Shown piece by piece: positions 54,262 through 62,883 of a DNA stretch of 64,000 nt. Below the pieces are notes generated by a model. The model did no database searches, was not told the origin of the DNA, and worked only from the letters and a program-made list of their open reading frames with translations. The first letter of the stretch is position 1. Each line of letters begins with the position of its first letter. A program made the translations under genes and the position numbers. Location of the stretch: NCBI RefSeq assembly GCF_002583555.1, contig NZ_BEGX01000106.1:1-64000 (forward strand), given 5' to 3'. The DNA is from Pseudonocardia sp. N23. GTDB taxonomy: Bacteria; Actinomycetota; Actinomycetes; Mycobacteriales; Pseudonocardiaceae.

Positions 54262-55458
54262 ATGGTTCGTGACCTGGCCGACTTCCCCAGGCCGGTGCTC
54301 GCGGCGCTGGCCGCTGCGGAGCGCCTGCTGACCCGGCGATACGGTGCGTCGGTCGTGCTGGCCGATCCGGAGGACCTGGGCGGGAGCGACCGGTCGGTGG
54401 TCGCGCGCGCCCGCGTGGCGCGCAACCCGTTCTCGATGCGCCGCAGCGTCGTCGTCAAGCACTACATCGCCGAGCCCGACGCAGACCGGCCCGATCCGTT
54501 CCACTTCGAGGTCGCCAGCTGTCAGCTGTTCACCGCGCTGCCTGCCGACTCCCGGCCCAGCCCGGTCATCATCGCCCACGATCCGCAGGCCCGGCTCCTC
54601 GTCCTGGAGGACCTCGGCCGCAGCTCCACACTCGCCGACAAGCTCTTCGGCCCCGACCCGGCGGCCGCGCAGCGCTACCTCGTCGGGTGGGCCCGCGCGC
54701 TCGGCCGGATGCAGGCCGCCACCGCAGGCCGGGAGAACGACTTCGGGGCGCTGCTGCGCCGGCTCGGTGAGAAGGCGTGGCGCGACCCCATCGCCGACGA
54801 GGCACGCGCGGCCATCGCCGGGCTGCCCGACCTCCTGGGATCGGTCCTCGGGGTGACGACGACCGCCGCCGCGCAGGCGCAGGCCCACGAGACCGCCCGT
54901 CTGCTCGGCGGCACCCGGTACCGCGCGTTCAGCCCGTCCGACACCTGTCCCGACAACAACCTCGTCACCAGCCGCGGCGTGCGTTTCGTCGACTTCGAAT
55001 GGGGCTGCTTCCGCGACGTCGCGCTCGACGCCGCCTACTTCCGCGTCCCGTTCCCCGGCTGCCGGGCCAGTTTCGCAATGCCCGATGGGATGAGCGAGGC
55101 GATGCTCGAGGCGTGGCGCGACGAGATCGCGGTCGTGTGGCCGGACCTCGACGACCCGCTGCGGCTCGACCGCAGACTTCTCGACGCCCAGCTGCTGTGG
55201 GTGTGGCTGTGCACCTGGTGGCTCCTGCCGCGCATCAAGGACCGCGACACGTCGGTCGGTCCCGAGCCGGGCCGGTCGCCGCGGATCAGCACCGCACTCT
55301 GCGACTACTGGCGCCGCCTCGGAGTCGCCGCCGCCGAGGCCGAGGGCCTCGGCGCGACAGTCGAGCTCGCCGAGGCGGTCACCACCGCGCTGCGTGCGCG
55401 GTTCTCCGACGCGCCGGCAGCACTCCCTCTGTACCCGGCGTTCCGCAGCGCAGGCTGA
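54262..55458 (+). CDS. APH/choline-kinase-fold phosphotransferase-like protein
   Basis: 398 residues of the aminoglycoside phosphotransferase fold: VVVKHYIAEPD (ATP lysine), LLVLEDLG hinge, a catalytic loop SPSDTCPDNNLV where the usual HxDxxxxN His is replaced by Ser but Asp and Asn remain, and the metal motif VDFEWG. It starts at ATG 54262 after a 218-base gap with no other gene. No known resistance family is matched; a kinase for a small metabolite is likely. The missing His is seen in several atypical members. Confidence 0.75.
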   Translation: MVRDLADFPRPVLAALAAAERLLTRRYGASVVLADPEDLGGSDRSVVARARVARNPFSMRRSVVVKHYIAEPDADRPDPFHFEVASCQLFTALPADSRPSPVIIAHDPQARLLVLEDLGRSSTLADKLFGPDPAAAQRYLVGWARALGRMQAATAGRENDFGALLRRLGEKAWRDPIADEARAAIAGLPDLLGSVLGVTTTAAAQAQAHETARLLGGTRYRAFSPSDTCPDNNLVTSRGVRFVDFEWGCFRDVALDAAYFRVPFPGCRASFAMPDGMSEAMLEAWRDEIAVVWPDLDDPLRLDRRLLDAQLLWVWLCTWWLLPRIKDRDTSVGPEPGRSPRISTALCDYWRRLGVAAAEAEGLGATVELAEAVTTALRARFSDAPAALPLYPAFRSAG

Positions 55459-55558
55459 CCCGCCCGGCGGAGGCGCAGGCACGCCGGAGCACCTGACGTT
55501 CCACCGAGCGCCCGCGACACGTCACCACACGCACACCGCAGGTCAGGGCAGGGCAGCG

Positions 55559-56596
55559 ATGGTGATCGCCGTGACCGCACCGTCCGCCCCGTCGTTGCGT
55601 GCCGACCCCGTCGCGTCCCCCCAGCCACGCGGTCCCGAGCCCGCCCGGCCGCACACACCCCGCCCCGGCCGCCCGCCCGGGCCGCCGTCGCCCGCCCCGC
55701 GAACCGGACCGGCCGGGCGGCGCGCAGCCCGGCTCGTCGTCCTCGGCGACTCGACGGCCGTCGGGGTCGGCGACCCCGTCACCGGCGGCTGGCGCGGCTT
55801 CCCCGTCCTGGTCCAGGAGTCGCTGGGCGCGTCGTGCGTGCTCGACAACCGGGCGCAGTCCGGCGCCCGGATGGGGTCGGTCCTCCGCGAGCAGCTGCCC
55901 GCCGCCCTCGGTCCGGCGGGCGGCTCGGCTGCGGGCCCGCCTGTCGACGTCGCCGTGGTCTGCGCCGGCATGAACGACACCCTGCGGTCGGACTTCGATC
56001 CCGTCGGCATCGAGGCCGACTGCGCCGCCACGATCACGGCACTGCACGCGGCCGGGGCGCTCGTCGTCGTCATGCGATACCACGACCACACCCGGGTCTT
56101 CCGCCTCCCGGCGCCGCTGCGACGTGCGCTGCACGCGCGGATCGTCGCCCTCAACGCCGCGATCGACGCCGCCGCCCGTCGTGCGGGTGCGGCCGTCCTC
56201 GACCTGGACGAGCTGCCCGGCGGCTACGACACGTCCGCGTGGGCGGTCGACCGGCTGCATCCCTCGGAGCTGGGCCACCGCATGCTCGCCGCGGGGATCG
56301 CCGACATCCTGGCCGGGACCTACGACGTCCCGGAGCCGGTCTCGCTGACCTGTGCGGGCGGCCGCCGGGTGACGGCGGCGCACCGCATCGCGTGGCTCGT
56401 CGTGAAGGGGGTGCCGTGGCTGGTCCGTCGCGGCCGTGACCTCGGCCCGGTGATCCTCACGGGCCTCGTCGACGGCCTGCGCCCCGCCCACGACCGCACC
56501 CCGCGGGCCTGGGAGTCCCCGGACCCGACATCCCTGCGGGAGCTCCCGCAGCCCGCCGAGGCCGTGTCGCCGGTGGACGTGCGCGTCGCGGGCTGA
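55559..56596 (+). CDS. SGNH/GDSL-family esterase or lipase-like hydrolase
   Basis: 345 residues. Block I LVVLGDSTAVGVGD (nucleophile Ser near 64), block III VCAGMNDT, and block V DRLHPSELGH with the catalytic Asp-His. A Pro-rich stretch precedes the domain (about 14-50); there is no clear signal peptide. Similar SGNH proteins act on acyl esters of lipids or cell-wall glycans. ATG 55559 is likely; GTG 55562 is also possible. Confidence 0.85.
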   Translation: MVIAVTAPSAPSLRADPVASPQPRGPEPARPHTPRPGRPPGPPSPAPRTGPAGRRAARLVVLGDSTAVGVGDPVTGGWRGFPVLVQESLGASCVLDNRAQSGARMGSVLREQLPAALGPAGGSAAGPPVDVAVVCAGMNDTLRSDFDPVGIEADCAATITALHAAGALVVVMRYHDHTRVFRLPAPLRRALHARIVALNAAIDAAARRAGAAVLDLDELPGGYDTSAWAVDRLHPSELGHRMLAAGIADILAGTYDVPEPVSLTCAGGRRVTAAHRIAWLVVKGVPWLVRRGRDLGPVILTGLVDGLRPAHDRTPRAWESPDPTSLRELPQPAEAVSPVDVRVAG

Positions 56597-56754
56597 CCCG
56601 ACGTCACCGGGCTGACGCGGCCCGGACCCCTCGCCGAGTTCGACGGCAGCCCGGTCTGACGCGCGGCCGGGACCATCCTCATGTCGAACTCGGCGTACCG
56701 AGGTGGACCGCCGTCACCTGCTGAGCCCGCACGCTCCGGGGGCGGAGGGCCGGG

Positions 56755-56967
56755 TCAGGCAGCGCGGGCGGTGGTCACGGCTGGCTCGGGCGCGAGGAGG
56801 GCCTCGATGCGCCAGAGCTGGTCGCGGGTGCAGTCCCCGCAGGTGAAGACGACGGTGCCGTCGGTGGAGTGCTCGCTGCTCCATCCGAGGCCACGGGCGT
56901 CGGTGGCCGTGCGCGGCCGGGCGCAGCAGGGACATACCCCGGGGGCGGTCGTGCTCATCTCGTCCAT
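56755..56967 (-). CDS. Small four-cysteine (zinc-ribbon-like) protein
   Basis: 70 residues with CPCC (about 12-15) and CGDC (about 44-47), a spacing able to hold one zinc or other metal. The rest is polar with an amphipathic C-terminal helix. ATG 56967 and ATG 56958 are both possible starts. The upstream palindrome CCGCAAC-GGT-GTTGCGG (56980-56996) may be its operator. No function is assigned. Confidence 0.6.
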   Translation of the reverse strand: MDEMSTTAPGVCPCCARPRTATDARGLGWSSEHSTDGTVVFTCGDCTRDQLWRIEALLAPEPAVTTARAA

Positions 56968-56979
56968 CGACCAAGGTTC

Positions 56980-56996
56980 CCGCAACGGTGTTGCGG
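56980..56996. promoter_or_regulatory. Inverted repeat CCGCAAC-GGT-GTTGCGG
   Basis: Perfect 7-bp arms with a 3-base centre, 13 bases before the start of the four-cysteine gene. Operator candidate. Confidence 0.45.
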
Positions 56997-57165
56997 ATCG
57001 GTGAACGACACCCGTGTTCCCGGGTGCAAGGCGTTGCGATCGTGCAACTCCGCTCGACCCCCGACACTCGGCGCCCAGATACTCGGCGGCCGGACGGTCC
57101 ACCCCACGACACTCGGAGATCCGACTGTCACGTGAGGCCGCCGGCCGCGCCCGGACACGCAGGGG

Positions 57166-58320
57166 TCAGAGCCCGCGCAGGAAGGCCGACATGCGGTCGA
57201 GCGCCGTCTCCAGCTGGGGGAGGGCGGTGGCGTAGGAGCAGCGGACGTGGCCCTCGCCGGACGGCCCGAAGACGTTGCCGGGGACGACGGCGACGCCCTG
57301 CTCCTTGAGCAGCCGCTCGGCGAAGGTCTCGGAGTCGAGCCCCGACGTGCGGATGCTCGGGAACGCGTAGAAGGCGCCGTCGGGCTCGGGGCACTCCAGG
57401 CCGATCTCGCGCAGCCCCTTCACGAAGACGCGGCGGCGCCGGTCGTAGTCGGCGACCATCTCCGACACGTCGGTCTCGGCGGAGGTGAGCGCCTCGACCG
57501 CGGCGAGCTGGGAGACGTGCGGCGCGCAGAGCATCGTGTACTGGTGCACGCGCACGCACAGCTCGGCGATGGCCTGCGGGGCGCAGATCCAGCCGACGCG
57601 CCAGCCGGTCATGGCCTGGGCCTTGGAGAACCCGCCGAGGACGACGGTGCGCTCGCGGGCCTCGGGGATGGCACCCAGACAGGTGTGGCTGCCGTTGTAG
57701 GTGAGCCGGTCGTAGATCTCGTCGGAGATCAGGTAGAGGTCGTGCTGCTCGGCGAGCCGGGCGAGCGCCTGCAGCGCCTCCCGGGGCTGGACGGCGCCGG
57801 TCGGGTTGGCGGGCGACCCGATGAGGATCGCCTTGGTGCGCGGGGTGATCGCGGCGGCGACGACGTCGACGTCGATGGTGAAGTTGTCCTCCCACCGGGT
57901 CGGCACCCGCACGGTGGTGCCGCCGGCGAATGCGACGCACGGCTCGTAGGCGACGTAGCAGGGCTCCGGGATGATGACCTCGTCGCCGGGGTTGAGCAGC
58001 ACCCGCAGGGTGAGGTCGAGGCCCTCGGAGACGCCCGTGGTGATCAGGCACTCGCTGTCCCACGCGTACTCGGCGGAGTAGCGCTGCTGCAGGTCGGAGC
58101 AGATCAGCATGCGCAGCGCGGGGAGCCCGGCGTTGGACGTGTAGGTGGTGTAGCCGTGTTCGAGGGCGTAGATGCCGGCCTCGCGGATACGCCAGGGCGT
58201 CACGAAGTCGGGCTCGCCGACGCCGAGGGAGATGACGTCGTCCATCTCGGCGGCGATGTCGAAGAACCGCCGGATCCCCGAGGGCGGGCAGGCGGCGATG
58301 ACCTCGTTGAGGGGCTTCAC
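57166..58320 (-). CDS. PLP-dependent aminotransferase, class I/II
   Basis: 384 residues. Fold-type I motifs: GVGEPDFVTP, SPANPTGAV, SDEIYDRLTY and the PLP-lysine motif GGFSKAQAMTGWRVGW (Lys near 237), with RCSYATALPQ near the end. It moves an amino group between an amino acid and a keto acid; the exact substrates cannot be read. GTG 58320 has TTGGAGACGCC upstream. It lies downstream of an Lrp regulator gene on the same strand. Confidence 0.9.
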   Translation of the reverse strand: MKPLNEVIAACPPSGIRRFFDIAAEMDDVISLGVGEPDFVTPWRIREAGIYALEHGYTTYTSNAGLPALRMLICSDLQQRYSAEYAWDSECLITTGVSEGLDLTLRVLLNPGDEVIIPEPCYVAYEPCVAFAGGTTVRVPTRWEDNFTIDVDVVAAAITPRTKAILIGSPANPTGAVQPREALQALARLAEQHDLYLISDEIYDRLTYNGSHTCLGAIPEARERTVVLGGFSKAQAMTGWRVGWICAPQAIAELCVRVHQYTMLCAPHVSQLAAVEALTSAETDVSEMVADYDRRRRVFVKGLREIGLECPEPDGAFYAFPSIRTSGLDSETFAERLLKEQGVAVVPGNVFGPSGEGHVRCSYATALPQLETALDRMSAFLRGL

Positions 58321-58491
58321 GGCGTCTCCAAGGGGGTGGCTGATGGATCACCGTCGACGGGCTCGGGGATCCGGGCGGTTCCTGGCAGGGCGGAGCCGGG
58401 TCGGCACACCGGGCGCATGTCGGCCCGGCGACAACGCCGCCGGGGGCCGTCCGGGCGCCGACACCGCGGCGAGGGGGCCATCAGGCACCCC

Positions 58492-58983
58492 CTAGGGAGT
58501 GACGCGGAGCCGGTGGTCGGGCTCCGGCTCGGCGAAGACGTCGCCGTCACGCTTGTGGGTCTTGAGGACGAAGTGCGTCGCGGTCGACATGACCCGGTCG
58601 ATCGTGGACAGCCGCTGGCTGACGAAGTCGCTGACGGCGCGGATGTCGCGGCCGACGACGGTGCAGCGCAGGTCGTGCCCGCCGGACACGAGATGGACGC
58701 TGGTGACCTCGTCGAAGCGTGAGATGCGCAGGGCGACGTCGTCGAACCCGACGCCGCGCGCCGGGGCGACGGAGACGTCGATGAAGGCGACGACCTTCTC
58801 GCGCGCGATGGCGTCGTCGACGGCCTCCCAGTCGACGACGGCCTTGTAGCGGCGGATGACGCCGCTCGACTCCCACTCCGCGATCCGGGCCGACACCTCC
58901 TCGACGGGCAGGCCGAGCATGGTGGCGATGGTGTCGTGGCTCAACGAGGAGTCGCGTTCCAGCAACTCGAGGATCTCCCGCAC
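58492..58983 (-). CDS. Lrp/AsnC-family transcriptional regulator
   Basis: 163 residues. The N-terminal winged helix (LSHDTIATMLGLPVEEVSARI, then WESSGVIRRY) is followed by a RAM-type effector domain (VVAFIDVSVAP...VHLVSGGHDLRCTVVG). It probably senses an amino acid and controls the flanking aminotransferase genes. GTG 58983 is preferred: a TAGGGT -10 box ends 8 bases upstream, whereas the earlier TTG at 58992 overlaps that box. Leaderless. Confidence 0.9.
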   Translation of the reverse strand: MREILELLERDSSLSHDTIATMLGLPVEEVSARIAEWESSGVIRRYKAVVDWEAVDDAIAREKVVAFIDVSVAPARGVGFDDVALRISRFDEVTSVHLVSGGHDLRCTVVGRDIRAVSDFVSQRLSTIDRVMSTATHFVLKTHKRDGDVFAEPEPDHRLRVTP

Positions 58984-58991
58984 GATCGACA

Positions 58992-58997
58992 ACCCTA
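58992..58997 (-). promoter_or_regulatory. -10 element TAGGGT for the lrp-like gene, shared with upstream stop codon
   Basis: The first three bases TAG (58997-58995) are the stop codon of the upstream aminotransferase gene. The box ends 8 bases before GTG 58983. Confidence 0.5.
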
Positions 58998-60179
58998 CGT
59001 CGCCGCGGCCGCGAGCCGGAGAACCGCGTCGCGCAGCACCGGTTCGGGGTAGCCGGCGAAGCTGCACCGCAGCGCCGAGGTGAGGGGTCTGCCGACGGCG
59101 AACGCGGCCCCGGGCACGAACGCGACACCGCGCTCGACGGCTCGTGTGAGCAGGGTGGACGTGTCGCGGCCGTCGCGGAACTCGACCCAGCAGAACATCC
59201 CGCCGGTGGGCGTGCTGCGGGTGATGGCGGCGCCGAAGGCGTCGTCGAGTGCGGCGGTCAGCGCCGCGGCGCGCGACCGGTAGGCGGCGCGCAGGCCGTG
59301 CAGGTGCTCGTCGAACCACGCGGTGTCGGCGAGGAGCTCGGCGGCGACGGTCTGGGTGAGTGCGGAGCCGCAGAGGTCGGTGGACTGCTTGAGACGTTCG
59401 ACGCCCGCGCACACCTGCGGCGGGGCGACGAGCCAGCCGACGCGCAGCGCGGGCGCGAGGACCTTGGAGGCGCTGCCGAGCCGCGCGACACGGTCGCCGT
59501 GGGCGGCGACGGGCACCGGGGGCGGGCCGTCGAAGCAGAGGAGGCCGTAGGGGTCGTCCTCCACGACGAGGAAGCCGTACCGGTCGGCGAGTGCGCAGAG
59601 CCGGGCGCGACGGTCCTGCGACATGGTCACGCCGCGCGGGTTGTGGAAGCTCGCGACGGTGTGCACGAGCCGCGGCCGCAGCCCACCCACGAGCAGCGCG
59701 TCGAGGGCGTCGACGTCCATCCCGGAGGCGTCGACGGGCACGCCGTGCAGGACCGCCCCGGCGGCCTGGAACACCTGGAGGGCGCCGACGTAGGCGGGGT
59801 CCTCGACGACGACGGGGTCGCCGGGGTCGAGGGTCGCGCGGGCGAGCAGGTCGAGGGCCTGCTGCGAGCCGCTGGTGACGACGACATCGGCGGGCTCGAT
59901 GTCGCGTCCGGTCCGGGAGGACTCCAGGGCGGCGACGACGTCGCGCAGCGTCGCGACCCCGGCGGTCTCGCTGTACTGGGCCGCGGCGGGGGCGGCGAGA
60001 GCGTGGGCGGTCGCGTCGGCGATCCGGTCGCGCGGCAGCAGGTCGGCCGCGGGCAGCCCACCGGCGAGGCTGAGGACGTCAGCGCGGGCGGTGAGGGTCA
60101 GCAGGTCGCGGATCGCCGAGCCGCGCACGTCGCGAAGCCTGGCGGACAACGGGTACGGGTGTGGGGCGAGGGAGCTCAT
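58995..60179 (-). CDS. PLP-dependent aminotransferase, MocR/2-aminoadipate type without HTH
   Basis: 394 residues. It begins in the aminotransferase domain directly (no GntR helix-turn-helix): SLAGGLPAADLLP, VTSGSQQALDLLAR, VVEDPAYVGALQVF, SFHNPRGVTM, VEDDPYGLLCF and the PLP-lysine region RLGSASKVLAPALRVGWL. This matches 2-aminoadipate/aromatic aminotransferases (LysN type) related to MocR. ATG 60179 has GGAGG upstream. The lrp-like gene follows at once. Confidence 0.9.
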   Translation of the reverse strand: MSSLAPHPYPLSARLRDVRGSAIRDLLTLTARADVLSLAGGLPAADLLPRDRIADATAHALAAPAAAQYSETAGVATLRDVVAALESSRTGRDIEPADVVVTSGSQQALDLLARATLDPGDPVVVEDPAYVGALQVFQAAGAVLHGVPVDASGMDVDALDALLVGGLRPRLVHTVASFHNPRGVTMSQDRRARLCALADRYGFLVVEDDPYGLLCFDGPPPVPVAAHGDRVARLGSASKVLAPALRVGWLVAPPQVCAGVERLKQSTDLCGSALTQTVAAELLADTAWFDEHLHGLRAAYRSRAAALTAALDDAFGAAITRSTPTGGMFCWVEFRDGRDTSTLLTRAVERGVAFVPGAAFAVGRPLTSALRCSFAGYPEPVLRDAVLRLAAAAT

Positions 60180-60376
60180 CTCGGCCTCCGGGGCACGGGC
60201 GGTGGCCCGGCGGCGGGGACGGCAGCACCGGGCGGGGTCGGGTCGGGCGCTGGTGGGCGCCCGACCGCATGTCCCGCGCGGATCGATCACTGCGAGAGGT
60301 GTGGGGCGTGACCGGGTGGGCCCGGCCCCGATGGCGATTCTTCGCCGCGCTCCTGCGATCCGGAACTGTGATCCCA

Positions 60377-60391
60377 CGATGTGGTACATCG
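60377..60391. promoter_or_regulatory. Inverted repeat CGATGT-GGT-ACATCG in the divergent region
   Basis: Perfect 6-bp arms, between the divergent aminotransferase and rarA starts. It may be the Lrp-type or another operator. The rest of 60180-60473 holds no gene. Confidence 0.4.
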
Positions 60392-60473
60392 CGGGTGTGT
60401 CGGTGGCGACCCCGGTTCCGGTGTCGCGACGTGGGCGACGGGATGTCGGTGCCCGATGGCAGGCTTGACGTCG

Positions 60474-61847
60474 ATGAGTACCGACGGGCTGTTCGACATC
60501 TCCACGGGCGACGACGTGACCGGGCCCGACGAGGGTCACGTGCGCCCGGGCGCACCGCTCGCCGTGCGGATGCGCCCGCAGTCGCTCGACGAGGTCGCGG
60601 GCCAGCGCCACCTGCTGGGGCCCGGGGCTCCGCTGCGGCGGCTGCTCGACGGCGGGTCCGCGGCGTCGGTGCTGCTCTACGGCCCGCCCGGCACGGGCAA
60701 GACCACGCTGGCCCGGCTGATGGCCCGCTCCGGGGGTGGGACGCGGCGGTTCGAGGCGCTGTCGGCGCTGTCGGCGGGGGTGAAGGAGCTTCGCGCGGTG
60801 ATCGACGCCGCCCGCCGCCGCCTCGACCGCGACGGCACCGGCACGGTCCTGTTCATCGACGAGGTGCACCGCTTCTCCAAGACGCAGCAGGATGCGCTGC
60901 TCGGCGCGGTCGAGGACCGGGTCGTGTTGCTGGTGGCGGCCACCACGGAGAACCCGTCGTTCTCGGTGGTGGCGCCGCTGCTGTCCCGGTCGCTGGTGCT
61001 GCAGCTGCGGTCGTTGGAGCCCGACGAGCTCCGCGGGCTGCTGCGCCGCGCGGTGGCCGACGAGCGGGGGCTCGCGGGCGCGGTCGAGCTGACCGACGAG
61101 GGTGAGGACGTCCTGGTCCGGCTTGCGGCGGGCGACGCGCGGCGGGCGCTGACGGCGCTGGAGGCAGCGGCCGACGGGGTCCGCGCCGACGGCGGAGCGA
61201 GCGTCGGGGTGGCGGAGGTGGAGCGGGCGGTCACCGAGGTCGCGGTCCGCTACGACCGGGCGGGCGACCAGCACTACGACGTCATCAGCGCGTTCATCAA
61301 GTCCATCCGCGGTTCCGATCCCGATGCGGCGCTGCACTACCTGGCCCGGATGATCGTCGCGGGGGAGGACGCGCGGTTCATCGCGCGCCGGCTGATGATC
61401 CACGCGAGCGAGGACATCGGGCTCGCGGACCCGACGGCACTGCTCGCGGCGACGGCGGCGGCGCAGGTGGTCCAGCTCGTCGGGATGCCGGAGGCGCGGA
61501 TCGCGCTCTCGCAGGCGACGTTGCACCTGGCGACGGCTCCGAAGTCGAACTCGGCGATCGCGGCGATCGACGCGGCGATGGCCGACGTGCGGGCGGGCGC
61601 GGTGGGGTCGGTGCCTGCGCACCTGCGCGACGGGCACTACTCGGGCGCGGAGAAGCTGGGCAACGCCATCGGCTACCGGTACCCGCACGCCGACGCCGAC
61701 GGCGTCGTCGCCCAGCAGTACCCGCCCGACGACCTGGTCGGCCGCGACTACTACGAGCCGACGGCGCGGGGCGCCGAGCGGGTGCTCGCCGAGCGGGTCC
61801 CGCGGCTGCGCCGGGCGGTCCGTGGCACCCGGCCCGACCCGTCGTGA
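60474..61847 (+). CDS. rarA: Replication-associated recombination protein A (RarA/MgsA)
   Basis: 457 residues. AAA+ ATPase of the clamp-loader group: MRPQSLDEVAGQRHLLG, Walker A GPPGTGKTT, Walker B LFIDEVHRF, sensor 1 ATTENPSF, then the RarA-specific YDVISAFIKSIRGSDPDAAL, MLIHASEDIG-type (MIHASEDIGLADP) and the C-terminal YRYPHADADG. It acts at stalled replication forks with SSB. ATG 60474 matches the family N terminus. Rv2559c is the likely orthologue. Confidence 0.95.
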   Translation: MSTDGLFDISTGDDVTGPDEGHVRPGAPLAVRMRPQSLDEVAGQRHLLGPGAPLRRLLDGGSAASVLLYGPPGTGKTTLARLMARSGGGTRRFEALSALSAGVKELRAVIDAARRRLDRDGTGTVLFIDEVHRFSKTQQDALLGAVEDRVVLLVAATTENPSFSVVAPLLSRSLVLQLRSLEPDELRGLLRRAVADERGLAGAVELTDEGEDVLVRLAAGDARRALTALEAAADGVRADGGASVGVAEVERAVTEVAVRYDRAGDQHYDVISAFIKSIRGSDPDAALHYLARMIVAGEDARFIARRLMIHASEDIGLADPTALLAATAAAQVVQLVGMPEARIALSQATLHLATAPKSNSAIAAIDAAMADVRAGAVGSVPAHLRDGHYSGAEKLGNAIGYRYPHADADGVVAQQYPPDDLVGRDYYEPTARGAERVLAERVPRLRRAVRGTRPDPS

Positions 61848-61851
61848 GCGG

Positions 61852-62748
61852 TCAGCCGGTGAGCAGGCGCAGCCCGAACGCCTTCAGCGCCGTCGAGATC
61901 GGGGTGAAGTAGCTAGTGCACCCTCGCCCCGTGCCGCCACCGGAGTGGATGCCCTGAGCCTGGCCCGACGAGGTGATGTACGGCCCGCCGGAGTCACCCT
62001 CGGCCGAGCAGATCGACGTCGCCGTCATCCCGTACTGGACGACGCCGTCGAAGTTCACCGTCCGGTCGAGGGCGGTGACGGTCCCGCAGACGCGACCGCT
62101 GGTGGAGCCGTAGAGGCACACCGGGGTACCGACAGCGGCGGGGGTGGAACCCCTCACCGCGGTGGTGCCGGCGAGGCCACGGGCCTGCCAGCCGGCGCCG
62201 GTGACGGGAACGGCGCCCACGTCGGTGCCCGTCGGCGCGGTGCGCGCACCGGAGCCGACCGGGGCGAGTGCCTGGCCCGTCGACTCGACGCTCCACGTGC
62301 CCGAACCGCGGGTGCAGTGCCCTGCGGTGAGCAGCCAGGTGCGGCCCCCACCCGTCGCCGGGAACCCGAGCGTGCACCGCAGCGAGCCGCTGACGATCGT
62401 GTCCCCGCCCTTGAGCGTGGCGTGGTGACGCGGCGCGGGCATCCCGGTGCGGACGTCGAGCACGCCCGGGTCGACGCCGGACAGCAGCTCGTCGACGGCG
62501 GCGGTCCGGTCCCCGGTGAGCTCGACGACGAGCCGTCCGCTCTGCGGGTCGAGCCCGTAGTCGGCCACCTCCGTGGGCAGCCCGAGCGCGGCCCTCCCGT
62601 CGAGCAGCTCCTTGACGGCAGCCGGGTCGAGCAGCGCGGTGACCGGGGCCGCGGAGGCCGGGGTCGACAGCGTCGCGCCGAGGAGCGTGGTGACCGCGGC
62701 GGCGGCCATGGCGACACCGCAGAGCGCACGGCGGAGGCGGACGGACAA
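61852..62748 (-). CDS. Secreted S1-family (chymotrypsin/streptogrisin-like) serine protease
   Basis: 298 residues from TTG 62748 (AGAAGGG seven bases upstream; GTG 62808 would add 20 residues without a ribosome binding site). A signal peptide (SVRLRRALCG, hydrophobic core to PASA) and a propeptide-like region precede the catalytic domain with LTAGHC (His), GTDVGAV (Asp) and EGDSGGP (Ser). Paired cysteines around these match alpha-lytic-type proteases. Extracellular. Confidence 0.9.
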   Translation of the reverse strand: MSVRLRRALCGVAMAAAAVTTLLGATLSTPASAAPVTALLDPAAVKELLDGRAALGLPTEVADYGLDPQSGRLVVELTGDRTAAVDELLSGVDPGVLDVRTGMPAPRHHATLKGGDTIVSGSLRCTLGFPATGGGRTWLLTAGHCTRGSGTWSVESTGQALAPVGSGARTAPTGTDVGAVPVTGAGWQARGLAGTTAVRGSTPAAVGTPVCLYGSTSGRVCGTVTALDRTVNFDGVVQYGMTATSICSAEGDSGGPYITSSGQAQGIHSGGGTGRGCTSYFTPISTALKAFGLRLLTG

Positions 62749-62883
62749 GGGGAGGCCCTTCTCGTGGGAGGCGTCTCCCGGTGAACGAGCGTCCGCGGAG
62801 ATCGTCACGCCCGGTGCACGTCCGGGTCCGCAACGTCACCCGTCGTTGCCGTCGCGGTCACCCACCGGCCGCTCGGCACCGGC

